Source of the DNA: Bradyrhizobium sp. RP6
Lineage (GTDB): Bacteria; Pseudomonadota; Alphaproteobacteria; Rhizobiales; Xanthobacteraceae
Length of the DNA: 64,000 nucleotides
NCBI RefSeq assembly: GCF_003837805.1
Contig: NZ_RQIT01000031.1
Span: 1 to 64,000 of the forward strand
Direction: 5' to 3'
The translations under genes and the position numbers were made by a program. This document shows positions 18,977-28,575 of this stretch, piece after piece. The notes below the pieces were generated by a model. That model worked only from the letters and a program-made list of their open reading frames with translations. It searched no databases and was not told the DNA's origin. Every line of letters starts with the position of its first letter. Positions within the stretch are counted from its first letter, which is position 1.

Positions 18977-20767
18977 GTGGCCGTCCAGACGCCGAACGGG
19001 TTCAGTCTCGATCGTTCCGGCAGGCGAATCGTCATCGATCCGCTGACGCGGATCGAAGGCCACCTGCGCGTCGAAGCCAATCTCGATTCCGACAATGTAA
19101 TCCGCAATGCGGTCTCAAGCGGGACAATGTGGCGTGGCATCGAAGTCATCCTGCGCGGGCGCGATCCGCGCGACGCCTGGGCGTTCACCGAGCGGATCTG
19201 CGGGGTCTGCACCGGCACCCATGCGCTCGCCTCCGTGCGCGCGGTTGAAAATGCACTAGGAATCGTGATTCCGGAGAATGCCAATTCGATCCGTAACATC
19301 ATGCAGTTGTGCTTGCTCGTGCATGATCACCTCGTACATTTCTATCACTTGCATGCGTTGGATTGGGTCGACGTGGTTTCCGCGCTCAACGCCGATCCCA
19401 AGTCGACCTCCGCACTGGCGCAGTCTATCTCGCCTTGGCCGCTGTCATCCCCCGGCTATTTCAGAGATTTTCAGATCCGGCTCAACAAATTCTTCGGGTC
19501 AGGGCAACTCGGTCCGTTCAAGAATGGCTATTGGGGGCATCCGGCCTACAAGCTACCACCGGAAGCAAACCTGATGGCGGTAGCTCATTATATGGAAGCG
19601 CTCGACTTCCAGAAGGAGATTGTCAAGATCCAAGCTATCTATGGTGGCAAGAACCCGCATCCGAACTGGCTGGTCGGCGGCGTACCCTGCGCGATCAACA
19701 TCGACAGAATCGGTGCGGTGGGCGCGATCAATATGGAACGACTGAATATCGTGTCCTCGATCATCGCCCGCTCGATCGAGTTTGTCGAGCAGGTCTATCT
19801 ACCCGACATTGCTGCAATCTGCTCGTTCTATAAGGACTGGCTCCACGGCGGTGGTCTTTCGAGCAAAAGCGTGATGTCCTATGGCGACATCCCCGAAAAC
19901 GCCAATGACTGTTCTGCGAAAAGTCTCAAGCTGCCGCGCGGGGTCATTCTTAATGGCAATCTCAAGGAGATACTGCCGATCGACCATGGTGATCCCGAGC
20001 AGATCCAGGAATTCGTCGCGCATTCATGGTATAAATACCCCAGCGATTGCGGTGGGCTGCATCCCTGGGACGGCATTACCGAGCCGAGTTTTAAACTGGG
20101 GCCAGAATTCAAAGGCAGCAAGACAGATATCAAGGAACTCGACGAAGGCGGCAAGTATTCCTGGATCAAAGCGCCGCGCTGGCGCGGCCACGCCGTCGAG
20201 GTCGGGCCGTTGGCGCGATACATCATTGGTTATGCGCAAGGGAAAGCCGAGTTCAAGGATCCCGCCGAGAGACTGCTCAAGCGGCTCAATCTGCCTCTGA
20301 CTGCGCTGTTCTCGACCCTTGGCCGTACAGCGGCGCGGGCGCTCGAATGCCAGTGGGCGGCGCATCAGATGCGTTATTTTCAGGATAAGCTCGTAGTCCA
20401 GCTCAAGGCAGGCAATACGGCAACTGCCGACGTTAGCAGGTGGCGCCCGGAAAGCTGGCGTAAGGAGGCCAAGGGTTACGGGTTCACTGAGGCGCCTCGC
20501 GGTGCACTCGGCCACTGGATCAAGATCAAGGACGCTAAGATCGACAATTATCAATGTGTCGTTCCGACGACGTGGAACGGTTCTCCTCGGGATTCCAAAG
20601 GCAATATTGGCGCTTTTGAAGCTTCGCTGATCGGTACCCCGATGGCCGATCCGCAGCGGCCCCTGGAGATCTTGCGCACGATCCATTCCTTTGACCCGTG
20701 CTTGGCTTGCTCGACCCACGTGATGAGTCCTGAGGGCCAAGAAATGGCTTCAGTTAAAGTGCGTTAG
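18977..20767 (+). CDS. hupL: Uptake [NiFe]-hydrogenase large subunit HupL
   Basis: This 596-residue catalytic subunit carries the Ni-Fe site. The N-terminal Cys pair lies in ERICGVCTGTHA and the C-terminal pair in SFDPCLACSTHV. The 15 residues after the His are the tail removed by the HupD protease after nickel insertion. RIEGHLRVE near the start is also family-typical. It starts with GTG, 12 bases after hupS, behind a GGAG ribosome site. With HupS it oxidises H2 released by nitrogenase on the outer face of the inner membrane. Confidence 0.96.
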   Translation: MAVQTPNGFSLDRSGRRIVIDPLTRIEGHLRVEANLDSDNVIRNAVSSGTMWRGIEVILRGRDPRDAWAFTERICGVCTGTHALASVRAVENALGIVIPENANSIRNIMQLCLLVHDHLVHFYHLHALDWVDVVSALNADPKSTSALAQSISPWPLSSPGYFRDFQIRLNKFFGSGQLGPFKNGYWGHPAYKLPPEANLMAVAHYMEALDFQKEIVKIQAIYGGKNPHPNWLVGGVPCAINIDRIGAVGAINMERLNIVSSIIARSIEFVEQVYLPDIAAICSFYKDWLHGGGLSSKSVMSYGDIPENANDCSAKSLKLPRGVILNGNLKEILPIDHGDPEQIQEFVAHSWYKYPSDCGGLHPWDGITEPSFKLGPEFKGSKTDIKELDEGGKYSWIKAPRWRGHAVEVGPLARYIIGYAQGKAEFKDPAERLLKRLNLPLTALFSTLGRTAARALECQWAAHQMRYFQDKLVVQLKAGNTATADVSRWRPESWRKEAKGYGFTEAPRGALGHWIKIKDAKIDNYQCVVPTTWNGSPRDSKGNIGAFEASLIGTPMADPQRPLEILRTIHSFDPCLACSTHVMSPEGQEMASVKVR

Positions 20768-20771
20768 GTCC

Positions 20772-21467
20772 ATGCTGGATAGGGGGAAGCTCCTCACCGC
20801 CGACGATGCGGCACCGACTGATCGCAGCATTGGCGGTGGCGTCGCCCACGTTTATGCGCCGGTGCGACTGTGGCATTGGGCTAACGCGGCGGCCATTCTG
20901 GTACTAAGTTTAACCGGCTACCTTATTGGGACCGGCACACCAGCGATGAAGGGAGAGGCAAGCGGCAATTTCCTGTTCGGCTATATCCGCTTTGCCCATT
21001 TCGCGGCGGGATATGTGGCCAGCGTTGGCTTTCTTCTGCGCATCTACTGGGCCTTGATGGGAAATGCGCATGCCATCCAGATCTTTTGCGTGCCGCTCTG
21101 GCGCGGGTGCTTCTGGCGGGAGGTGTATCAGGAGATACTCTGGTATGCGTTCCTTACAGGGGATCCTGACAGGCGCCCCGGGCACGATCGCCTTGCTCAG
21201 CTCGCAATGTTCTTCATGTTTACACAGACGATCACGTTCATGGTCGTCACTGGCTTTGCACTTTATGGGCAAGGTGCCGGTACTGACAGCTGGCAGTACA
21301 AGGTGTTCGGCTGGCTGTTTTCAATCTGGCCGAACAGTCAGGACGTCCACACCTTGCATCATCTCGGCCTGTGGGTCATCGTGATGTTTGCGCTGGTCCA
21401 CATCTACGCGGTGATCCGGGAAGACATCATATCGCGGCGCAGCTTCTTTTCCAAAAAGATCGGCTGA
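20772..21467 (+). CDS. hupC: Ni/Fe-hydrogenase b-type cytochrome HupC
   Basis: This 231-residue integral membrane diheme cytochrome b anchors HupSL and passes electrons to quinone. Four hydrophobic helices are visible, with His residues in VRLWHWANA, RFAHFAAGY and the HHLGLWVIVMFALVHIYAV segment as heme ligands. ATG 20772 lies 4 bases after hupL. Confidence 0.93.
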   Translation: MLDRGKLLTADDAAPTDRSIGGGVAHVYAPVRLWHWANAAAILVLSLTGYLIGTGTPAMKGEASGNFLFGYIRFAHFAAGYVASVGFLLRIYWALMGNAHAIQIFCVPLWRGCFWREVYQEILWYAFLTGDPDRRPGHDRLAQLAMFFMFTQTITFMVVTGFALYGQGAGTDSWQYKVFGWLFSIWPNSQDVHTLHHLGLWVIVMFALVHIYAVIREDIISRRSFFSKKIG

Positions 21468-21497
21468 GCGCGGGTTTGGCGATTGACCGGGAAGCGA

Positions 21498-22082
21498 ATG
21501 CTCAATCCGAAAGACAAAAAACGAATCCTCGTGCTCGGCATCGGCAATATCTTGTGGGCCGATGAGGGCTTCGGCGTGCGAGTGGTCGAAGAGCTTCATA
21601 GCCGCTACGCCGTCGATAATAATGTCACCGTCCTCGATGGCGGCACCCAGGGACTCTACCTCGTCAGTTTTCTTGAACAGGCCGATTGCGTGGTCGTGTT
21701 CGATGCCATCGACTATGGATTGCCGCCCGGCCAGTTGGAGCTTGTACGAGATGACGAAGTGCCAAAGTTTACTGGTGCCAAGAAAGTGAGCCTGCATCAG
21801 ACCGGTTTTCAGGAGGTCTTGAGCGCGGCCGATTTTCTTGGCCGCCGCCCGCGAGAGCTCGCTCTCATCGGCTGTCAGCCACTGGACCTGGAGACTTGGG
21901 GCGGTCCTCTGACCGCGCCGGTGCGCTTTCAGATTGGGCCTGCGATTGAACTGGCTTGTAAGCTCCTAGCGCAGTGGGGCTCGCCGGCAAAACCGCGGGG
22001 CGCGCCGCTGCCTGCATCAGAACGGCTGTTGGCGAACAATATTGACCATGCGAATTATGAGATGAGGGCGCAGCCCGTCTAG
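21498..22082 (+). CDS. hupD: Hydrogenase maturation protease HupD
   Basis: This 194-residue endopeptidase of the HyaD/HybD family removes the C-terminal tail of HupL. It shows GIGNILWADEGFGVRVVEEL (Glu nickel ligand), VVFDAIDYG (Asp) and SLHQTGFQEVL (His). ATG 21498 is preceded by GGGAAG; a TTG 15 bases earlier is possible but less likely. It lies 30 bases after hupC in the same operon. Confidence 0.92.
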   Translation: MLNPKDKKRILVLGIGNILWADEGFGVRVVEELHSRYAVDNNVTVLDGGTQGLYLVSFLEQADCVVVFDAIDYGLPPGQLELVRDDEVPKFTGAKKVSLHQTGFQEVLSAADFLGRRPRELALIGCQPLDLETWGGPLTAPVRFQIGPAIELACKLLAQWGSPAKPRGAPLPASERLLANNIDHANYEMRAQPV

Positions 22083-22098
22083 CGGCCTGAGACTGACA

Positions 22099-22389
22099 AT
22101 GTGCCTTGGCTTGCCAATGACGATTGCCGAGACCGACGGTATCACGGCGCTGTGCGAGTATGGCAATGAACAGCGGCGCGTCTCGGTCATGCTGCTCGCC
22201 GATGTACCGGTCGGCGCCAAGGTGCTCGTTCATATCGACAGCGCGGTGCGGGTTTTGGACGACAATGAAGCAAGGCTGATCTCGGAAGCACTTGACGGGC
22301 TTGAGGCCAGCCTCAACGGCCAGGACATCGATCGATTCTTTGCGGACTTGATCGGTCACGAGCCACAATTGCCGGAGCACTTACGCTAG
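22099..22389 (+). CDS. hupF: HypC/HupF-family hydrogenase chaperone HupF
   Basis: This 96-residue protein begins MCLGLPM; Cys2 is the residue through which HypC/HupF proteins bind the large-subunit precursor. It resembles the HypC at 28.6 kb but has the longer C-terminal tail typical of HupF. HupF is thought to stabilise HupL during cofactor insertion, especially in oxygen. Confidence 0.9.
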   Translation: MCLGLPMTIAETDGITALCEYGNEQRRVSVMLLADVPVGAKVLVHIDSAVRVLDDNEARLISEALDGLEASLNGQDIDRFFADLIGHEPQLPEHLR

Positions 22390-23006
22390 CCGTTCCGCTC
22401 ACTTGCGCCGACTGAAGGGATCTCACAATTCGAATTCCAATCGCACGTAACGTTTGCCTGGAAAATATCAGGCGTTTCGCCGTTGCTCCGAGCGCGAGTT
22501 GCGGCCAGAGCATGATTGGCATGCGCCTTGCTAACCGCCTGCTAGCAGAAGCGAACAATATGAGAAAGGCGTCTGATGAAATTGCAGCCGGAGCAGCATG
22601 GTTCAGCGCGACCCCCTCCGTTCGACGTGGAGGGCGTCAGCGTCGATGCGCGCCTAGCCGTGCACGCTCAAGCGACGGTGACTGTGATGCCGCTGTCCGC
22701 GGCCGAACTCCGGATCATCCAGCTCGCGTTCTTCCTTCCTAAAGTTGTCAAGAAGTTTCGACAAGGCACGCAAGGCGCAGTGGTGTCCCGCATCGTTAAT
22801 GGCACACGAGTCGGCAGGCTCGGCCGACGTAGACCGTCGACGCCGAGCCTATGCGCTAGGCACGATGAACTCTGCCTGGTCGGCAAGAGATCGGGCCGTT
22901 TGCTCGCGATCAACCGCATCTCCGTACCGATCATTCGGGCACACGCCGCCAGCACTTGGGTCGGCAAGTGCATTGCCTCTCGGTACAGGCAGTGGAACAT
23001 CGCATC
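22390..23006. other. Stretch between hupF and hupH where hupG is expected
   Basis: In the B. japonicum order hupSLCDFGHIJK, hupG (HyaE-like thioredoxin-fold protein) should lie here. The only long plus frame (22576-23010, 144 codons) does not resemble it: it lacks the HyaE acidic and FPA(T)LVF-type segments and becomes Arg/Ser-rich. I read the stretch as decayed or replaced DNA. Confidence 0.45.
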
Positions 23007-23864
23007 ATGAAAACGGCGATCCCCACTGTATCCGGCGGCGCTGAGCGGGCGACGAGCGACCTCGCCACTGGCCCTGCGAGTCTCGATGTATTCCATACCG
23101 GCCCCATGAGTGTGCTCGCCCGCCGCGCCTGGGGCGATGCGGACGAGCGTGGAAGGAACTATCCGAACGCCACCTTGCTGTTAGCAAACGCCGCTGCTGC
23201 CGTTCGCGGTCAGAGAAGCGGTGCTCGGACACAACTTTACGGGCTCGCAAATCTCAGCGATGGCGAACGCAAGTTGATTGACGAATTGCTCGGAGAAGGT
23301 GAGGTGGCCGGCGTGGTTGCGCTGCCAGATGGCTCTTTGGCGCAAATCCGGGAGTCCGTGCTCGCGGGAATCTGGCGCGTGCGCATCGGCGCGGAGCCTG
23401 CGCATGAATATGTTGAGGTCGGGTCGATTCCGCAGATTGTGCGGCGTGCCGCAACTGACTTGACGTCCGCCGATCTTGTGATCCGCACGCCGCCGAATGG
23501 CGCGATGAACGTTCAACCGGTGCTGGCCGAAATACGCGAGCGGGCGAGGGTCTGGCGATTAGGCATGCACGCCTATGTCATCAATCTGACGTCACTGCCA
23601 ATGAGCATTATCGACTTGGCATTCCTACAGCAAAGCTTCGGCAATGGACCGGTCCAACTCATGTTGCACGGCTACAGCACCTGCCGAGTGCAGGCGACCG
23701 GGATCAGGAATGTCTGGTCCGTGCAGTTCTTCAATTCTACGGACGACATCATCCTTGATACGCTGGAGGTCGGCGGCGTGCCGATTGTTGCGTTGGCTGC
23801 TGATGAGGATTTCCAGGACTCAGCCGAGCGCATGCAGGAAATTATCGAGGCGTATTTCACATGA
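23007..23864 (+). CDS. hupH: Hydrogenase expression/maturation protein HupH
   Basis: This 285-residue protein of the HupH/HyaF family has the conserved block NATLLLANAAAAVRGQRSG near the start, the GEVAGVV segment, EVGSIPQIVRRAA and the C-terminal region ending in YSTCRVQATGIRNVWSVQFFNS. It is thought to assist HupS/HupL maturation. ATG 23007 was chosen because upstream codons have no family similarity. It lies after the hupG gap and is followed directly by hupK, without hupI or hupJ. Confidence 0.85.
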   Translation: MKTAIPTVSGGAERATSDLATGPASLDVFHTGPMSVLARRAWGDADERGRNYPNATLLLANAAAAVRGQRSGARTQLYGLANLSDGERKLIDELLGEGEVAGVVALPDGSLAQIRESVLAGIWRVRIGAEPAHEYVEVGSIPQIVRRAATDLTSADLVIRTPPNGAMNVQPVLAEIRERARVWRLGMHAYVINLTSLPMSIIDLAFLQQSFGNGPVQLMLHGYSTCRVQATGIRNVWSVQFFNSTDDIILDTLEVGGVPIVALAADEDFQDSAERMQEIIEAYFT

Positions 23865-23949
23865 AGACGTCGGCGCATCGGGTGCGATCCCGCAGACGGC
23901 GCATGCGCATGGACTATAGCTTGCGCGGGACGATGGCGGAGTGTTGCGC

Positions 23950-25041
23950 ATGAGCCTTGTTGCCCGCAACAAAATCGATGTACGCATATTGCTAGCTGCC
24001 GACGTAGTCGCCTCGGTCGAGATCCTGCCGCGAGTCCGGCCGCCGCTGGCGCGCGCGTTCGCCGGAAAGGAGCCCTCGACAGTGCTCAACGTGCTGCCGC
24101 GGCTTTTCGCGTTGTGTGTCGCTGCGCAGCAAACTGCATTATTGTCTGCCATCGAGACGGCCCGCGACGAAGTGATCACCCGCGCAACAAGGCAGCAGCG
24201 TATTGCACTTATCGTTACTGAGCGCATCGCGGATTTGGCACGGAGCCTTTTTGTCGGACATCTTACGTTAGATGTCGCCAGTGCGGCGGCAATCCGCTCC
24301 CTGATGTCGGAATTGTCAGCGTTTGTCCGCTCCGCACAGCCAACCTGGAGCTCCGCTCAACGCGAAGCGACCGCGCGGATTGTCGCTGCGCTGGCCGCGC
24401 TCGGTCTATATGAGGGGGAGGCGCTGAGGTCTGGTAGCCCGCTGGCGCTTCGCGTTACGGCGCTTAATGACGTCGACGTGAAGTCAATTCCGGCGGGGCA
24501 CTCATTCTTGTCTGTTGCTGACGACCCCAACATCACGAAACGGCTGCTCGGGGATGACTCGACGTTCTGCTATTCTCCCGATGTTGACGGACATGTGCCC
24601 GAGACGGGTCCATGGGCGCGCCAGATCAGCCGGGATGGGGTCCCGCTGGGACCCTTCGGTGCGGCCGAGCGGCTGATGGCCAGACTTAATGAAATCCTGC
24701 GGCTATGTGCCTGGCTCAAGGCCGGCGCTCAGATTGGAGCCGCGGAGCATGGGATTATCGAAAGATATAAGCTAGGGCCGCGCCGTGCAGCGGCCGCGGT
24801 CGAATGCGCCAGGGGCCGTCTCTACCACGCGGTTGAACTCGATGCTCAGGGCAGAATATCCCGCTTCGAATTCCTTGCGCCGACGGAGTGGAATTTCCAC
24901 CGGCGCGGACCGCTTGTTCGGAACCTGCAAGGCGCGGTGCTGACGGCTCGAAGACGCGAAGATGCAGTCCATGCGGTGATTGCATCGCTCGATCCGTGCG
25001 TCGCGTTCACCCTCAACCTTAGCGAAGTTCGCGATGCATGA
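23950..25041 (+). CDS. hupK: Hydrogenase maturation protein HupK
   Basis: This protein of about 363 residues is distantly related to the hydrogenase large subunit. Its C-terminal part (FEFLAPTEWNFHRRGPL, then IASLDPCVAFTLNLSEV) mirrors HupL's end but lacks the second Cys of the Ni-Fe site. HupK is thought to be a scaffold for Fe(CN)2CO assembly. An in-frame GTG at 23941 is an alternative start. Its stop overlaps the hypA start by 8 bases. Confidence 0.85.
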   Translation: MSLVARNKIDVRILLAADVVASVEILPRVRPPLARAFAGKEPSTVLNVLPRLFALCVAAQQTALLSAIETARDEVITRATRQQRIALIVTERIADLARSLFVGHLTLDVASAAAIRSLMSELSAFVRSAQPTWSSAQREATARIVAALAALGLYEGEALRSGSPLALRVTALNDVDVKSIPAGHSFLSVADDPNITKRLLGDDSTFCYSPDVDGHVPETGPWARQISRDGVPLGPFGAAERLMARLNEILRLCAWLKAGAQIGAAEHGIIERYKLGPRRAAAAVECARGRLYHAVELDAQGRISRFEFLAPTEWNFHRRGPLVRNLQGAVLTARRREDAVHAVIASLDPCVAFTLNLSEVRDA

Positions 25042-25375
25042 AATGGCGATTTGTCTTGGCATCATTCAGATCGTCGAGGAGAAGGTACACGAGCGATCCT
25101 CTTCGCGGGTGCGGAGCATCTGTCTGGAGATGGGAGCGCTGAGTCATGCGGCGCCTGAAGCGATCAGGTTCTGCTTTGCTGCCGCTGCAACGCGGACCGT
25201 TGCCGAGGGCGCGGCTCTTAATATCGTCGAACTGCCCGGCGTTGCCTGGTGCATGAGCTGTTCGAAGAGCGTCGAAATTGCTCGGCGCGGTGAGTGCTGC
25301 CCTTGCTGCGGCAGCTATCACTTGCAGGTGACCGCGGGCGAACAGATGCGCGTGAAAGAGTTGGAGATCGATTGA
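25034..25375 (+). CDS. hypA: Hydrogenase nickel incorporation protein HypA
   Basis: This 113-residue protein inserts nickel together with HypB. It begins MHE, with His2 the nickel ligand of the family, and has a zinc site formed by two CxxC pairs (CMSC and CPCC, about residues 75-95). It overlaps hupK upstream, and its TGA shares a base with the hypB ATG. Confidence 0.92.
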   Translation: MHEMAICLGIIQIVEEKVHERSSSRVRSICLEMGALSHAAPEAIRFCFAAAATRTVAEGAALNIVELPGVAWCMSCSKSVEIARRGECCPCCGSYHLQVTAGEQMRVKELEID

Positions 25376-26322
25376 TGTGTACCATTTGCGGCTGCCACCA
25401 AGGGACGCCGTCCACAAAACGCGCCGAGGCGAATGATGCGGAGAGCCATGAGCGATCCCTTCAGGACGATCGCGATTGCCATTCTGCCCTTCCGCCGGGC
25501 GACCGACGGCCGCCGCAGTCAAACCACGCTGGTGATCGCTATAAGCGCTGTCCTCGCTCAGCCAATCACCAGGCGCATAACGCGCAGGCGCTTCCGAGCG
25601 GCGTCGATCCGCCTGATTTGAGGGGCTGTGGCATGACCAGAACGCGGCTCGTTGAGATTGAGCGCGATATCCTGGACAAGAATAATGGAATTGCGGCGAA
25701 CAATCGCGCGCTCTTCATAGCCGATGACCTGCTTGTATTTAATCTTTTGTCCAGCCCCGGTGCCGGTAAAACGACACTGCTCGTCCGCGCGGTGTCCGAG
25801 CTCAAGTGCAGCCGGTGGGTCGGGGTCATCGAAGGGGACCAGCAGACCTCGAACGATGCCAAACGTATTCAGGCCGCCGGCGTGCCAGCCGTTCAAATCA
25901 ATACCGGCAAGAATTGTCATCTCGACGCTGCAATGATTGGCGACGCTTATCGCCGCCTGCCGCTGCTCTCGGGCGGTATTCTCTTCATCGAGAACGTGGG
26001 TAATCTGATCTGTCCCGCTGCCTTCGATCTTGGCGAAACCTGCAAGATCGTAGTGTTCTCGATTACTGAAGGTGAAGACAAGCCGCTCAAATATCCTGAT
26101 GTGTTTGCCGCTTCGTCGCTCATGGTGATTAACAAGATTGATCTAGCGTCGCTGCTCGAATTCGACGTGGGCAAGGCCATCGAATACGCCAGACGGGTCA
26201 ACCCAAAGATCGACGTGATTGTAGTTTCGGCTCGGACTGGCGAAGGCTTTGCCGCGCTCTACGCCTGGATCGATAGACAGGCGGGCCGTCAGAGGCGCGC
26301 CTTCGAGGACAAAGGGCGATGA
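25375..26322 (+). CDS. hypB: Hydrogenase nickel incorporation GTPase HypB
   Basis: This 315-residue GTPase delivers nickel to HupL. It starts MCTICGC (the high-affinity CxxCGC nickel site). The GTPase core has SPGAGKTTLL (P-loop), GDQQTSNDA and NKIDL. The linker between residues 8 and about 82 is polar with only about seven scattered His. B. japonicum HypB normally has a long poly-His stretch here for nickel storage, so this copy lacks that store. Stop and hypF start overlap in ATGA. Confidence 0.93.
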   Translation: MCTICGCHQGTPSTKRAEANDAESHERSLQDDRDCHSALPPGDRRPPQSNHAGDRYKRCPRSANHQAHNAQALPSGVDPPDLRGCGMTRTRLVEIERDILDKNNGIAANNRALFIADDLLVFNLLSSPGAGKTTLLVRAVSELKCSRWVGVIEGDQQTSNDAKRIQAAGVPAVQINTGKNCHLDAAMIGDAYRRLPLLSGGILFIENVGNLICPAAFDLGETCKIVVFSITEGEDKPLKYPDVFAASSLMVINKIDLASLLEFDVGKAIEYARRVNPKIDVIVVSARTGEGFAALYAWIDRQAGRQRRAFEDKGR

Positions 26323-28574
26323 GCGCCGCAGCCACCTGCGACCGAACACGGCTGCGCGTGGTCGTGAGTGGGGCAGTGCAAGGGGTCGGCTTTCGTCCTT
26401 ACGTCTATGGACTTGCCGTTCGGTACGGATTGGCGGGGTTTGTCATCAATGGCCCTGAGGGCGTCATCATCGAGGTTGAGGGCCACCGTGCCTCGGAGTT
26501 TGTCGCCACGTTGCCGCTCGAGGCGCCTCCATTGGCACGCATAGTCGACATCTGCGTTCGCGAGACTACGGCGCTCGCGGCGAAGGGCTTTTCGATCGGG
26601 ACGAGCGAAGCCGGCAAATTGTCAACGCAGATCGTCGCTGACGCCGCGGTCTGCCAGCAATGCCTCAAAGAGCTATTCGATCCAGAAAATCGGCATTACC
26701 TTTATCCCTTCATCAGTTGCTGCCATTGCGGTCCACGCTACACCATCGCCGAACGGCTTCCGTACGATCGCCGCAACACTGTGATGAGGGCTTTTAGTTT
26801 GTGCGCCGCGTGCGCGGCTGACTATGCCGATCCGGCAAGCCGCAGGTTTCACGCGGAGGCGATCGCGTGCCCAGCATGCGGTCCTCGGCTTAGCCATGGG
26901 ATCAGCGATATTGTCGCGGCAATCGCGCGGGGGCAGATCGTGGCGATAAAGGGGCTGGGCGGATACCAGCTTCTTTGCGATGCGCGTAATCAGGACGCCG
27001 TGCAGCGTTTGCGCAGGAGAAAGCACCGCCTTCAGAAGCCGTTCGCGGTTTTGGTCGATTCCGTCGAGCGCGTCAGCGAGATCGCGGCGGCGAACGCGCC
27101 CGAGCTAGCGCTGCTAGAATCCGTAGCACGTCCGATCGTCCTCCTGCCATCACGCAACAATCTGGCGCCCGCCATAGCACCTGGTTTATCGCGAGTGGGT
27201 GTCATGCTGCCCGTACTGCCGCTGCATCACCTCATCTTCCATGCGCTTCGCTCGCCAGGTACACGTGCGGGGTCTAGCCCCGTCATCGTGGCCACCAGTG
27301 CCAATATTTGCGGCGAACCGCTGCTGATTGATAACGCGCAGGCATTGCGGCGGCTCAACGGAATCGCCGATCTTGTCGTGACCCATGATCGCGATATCTT
27401 GACGCGTGCTGATGATTCCGTGGTTTCGGTGGTGGCTGGCCGGCCGCAATTCCTTCGTCGTGCCCGTGGCTATGTTCCCGAGCCGATCCGCCTTGCGAGA
27501 GCCGTCCCGCCCGTGCTCGCCGTTGGCGGCGAACTGAAATCGACCGTCACCATCACCCGGGACAACCAAGCGTTCGTCTCTCAGCATATTGGCGATCTAA
27601 ATACGGCCGAAGGCATCCGTGCGTTTGAGAGGACGATCCGACACCTAACATCGAGCCTTGACGTGGAACCTGTCGCTTTCGCCCATGATCTGCATCCCGA
27701 TATGGCTTCTACCCGCTTTGCGCAAGAAAATGCTCGCGCGCTGATCGCGGTCCAGCATCACCACGCACACGCTGCCGCAGTGATCGCCGAGCATGGCCAT
27801 GTGGGACCAGCGCTTGCCCTGGTGCTCGATGGCCATGGCTTCGGCTCCGACGGCGGTAACTGGGGTGGCGAACTATTGTTGTGCGAAGGGACGTGGTCCC
27901 GACGCATCGGGCACTTAGCGCCCATGCAGATGCCTGGTGGAGATCGTGCAGCCCGCGAGCCGTGGCGCATGGCGGGCGCAGTATTACACGGGCTCGGCAG
28001 GGGTAACGAAATCGGGCAGCGCTTTGCGGCGCAACGGCAAGCCGGGTGTGTGTCGGACTTGCTCGATCAGCCGGGCGGGACCACCACGACCAGTGCGGGA
28101 CGGTTGTTCGACGCAGCAGCGGCGCTGCTGGGGATTGCGCATTTGCAGAGCTATGACGGCGAAGCAGCGATGAAGCTCGAAGCGCTGGTGCGGCGGGCAG
28201 CGATTCTCGAAGCCGGCTGGACGATCGATGGCGGCGTGCTGTCGCTTCGTCCGCTATTTTCGCGGTTGATTGCTGATGACATCGATGCCGCAGGCGGAGC
28301 TGGGCTGTTTCATGGCACTTTCGTCGCCGCCTGCGTCGACTGGGTCACGCGCGCCGCGCGGACAACCGGCGTCAATACCGTCGTTCTGAGCGGCGGCTGC
28401 TTCCTGAACGCGGTGCTGGCGGACGAGATCCCGCGCGGTTGCAGCGCTGCCGGTCTTTCACCGTTGGTGCCGCGGCGGCTGCCGCCCAGTGATGGCGGTT
28501 TGAGCCTTGGTCAAGCCTGGATTGCCGCTCTACAGATTGCTCAACAGTCGTCCGCCAGGGGAGGAACTGCCTGA
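26319..28574 (+). CDS. hypF: Carbamoyltransferase HypF
   Basis: This 751-residue enzyme makes the cyanide ligands of the Ni-Fe site from carbamoyl phosphate. Domains in order: acylphosphatase (about residues 8-95; GAVQGVGFRPYVY), two zinc fingers (CQQCLKE ... CCHCGPR, CAACAADY ... CPACGPR; about 105-190), YrdC-like (about 200-380) and a Kae1-like domain with HHHAHAAAVIAEH (about 485) and the SGGCFLN motif near the end. Length is normal. Confidence 0.94.
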   Translation: MSAAATCDRTRLRVVVSGAVQGVGFRPYVYGLAVRYGLAGFVINGPEGVIIEVEGHRASEFVATLPLEAPPLARIVDICVRETTALAAKGFSIGTSEAGKLSTQIVADAAVCQQCLKELFDPENRHYLYPFISCCHCGPRYTIAERLPYDRRNTVMRAFSLCAACAADYADPASRRFHAEAIACPACGPRLSHGISDIVAAIARGQIVAIKGLGGYQLLCDARNQDAVQRLRRRKHRLQKPFAVLVDSVERVSEIAAANAPELALLESVARPIVLLPSRNNLAPAIAPGLSRVGVMLPVLPLHHLIFHALRSPGTRAGSSPVIVATSANICGEPLLIDNAQALRRLNGIADLVVTHDRDILTRADDSVVSVVAGRPQFLRRARGYVPEPIRLARAVPPVLAVGGELKSTVTITRDNQAFVSQHIGDLNTAEGIRAFERTIRHLTSSLDVEPVAFAHDLHPDMASTRFAQENARALIAVQHHHAHAAAVIAEHGHVGPALALVLDGHGFGSDGGNWGGELLLCEGTWSRRIGHLAPMQMPGGDRAAREPWRMAGAVLHGLGRGNEIGQRFAAQRQAGCVSDLLDQPGGTTTTSAGRLFDAAAALLGIAHLQSYDGEAAMKLEALVRRAAILEAGWTIDGGVLSLRPLFSRLIADDIDAAGGAGLFHGTFVAACVDWVTRAARTTGVNTVVLSGGCFLNAVLADEIPRGCSAAGLSPLVPRRLPPSDGGLSLGQAWIAALQIAQQSSARGGTA

Positions 28575-28575
28575 C

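Noticed and set aside
22576..23010. 144-codon frame between hupF and hupH as hupG
   Set aside because: It has none of the HyaE/HupG thioredoxin-fold segments and turns Arg/Ser-rich; left as unassigned.
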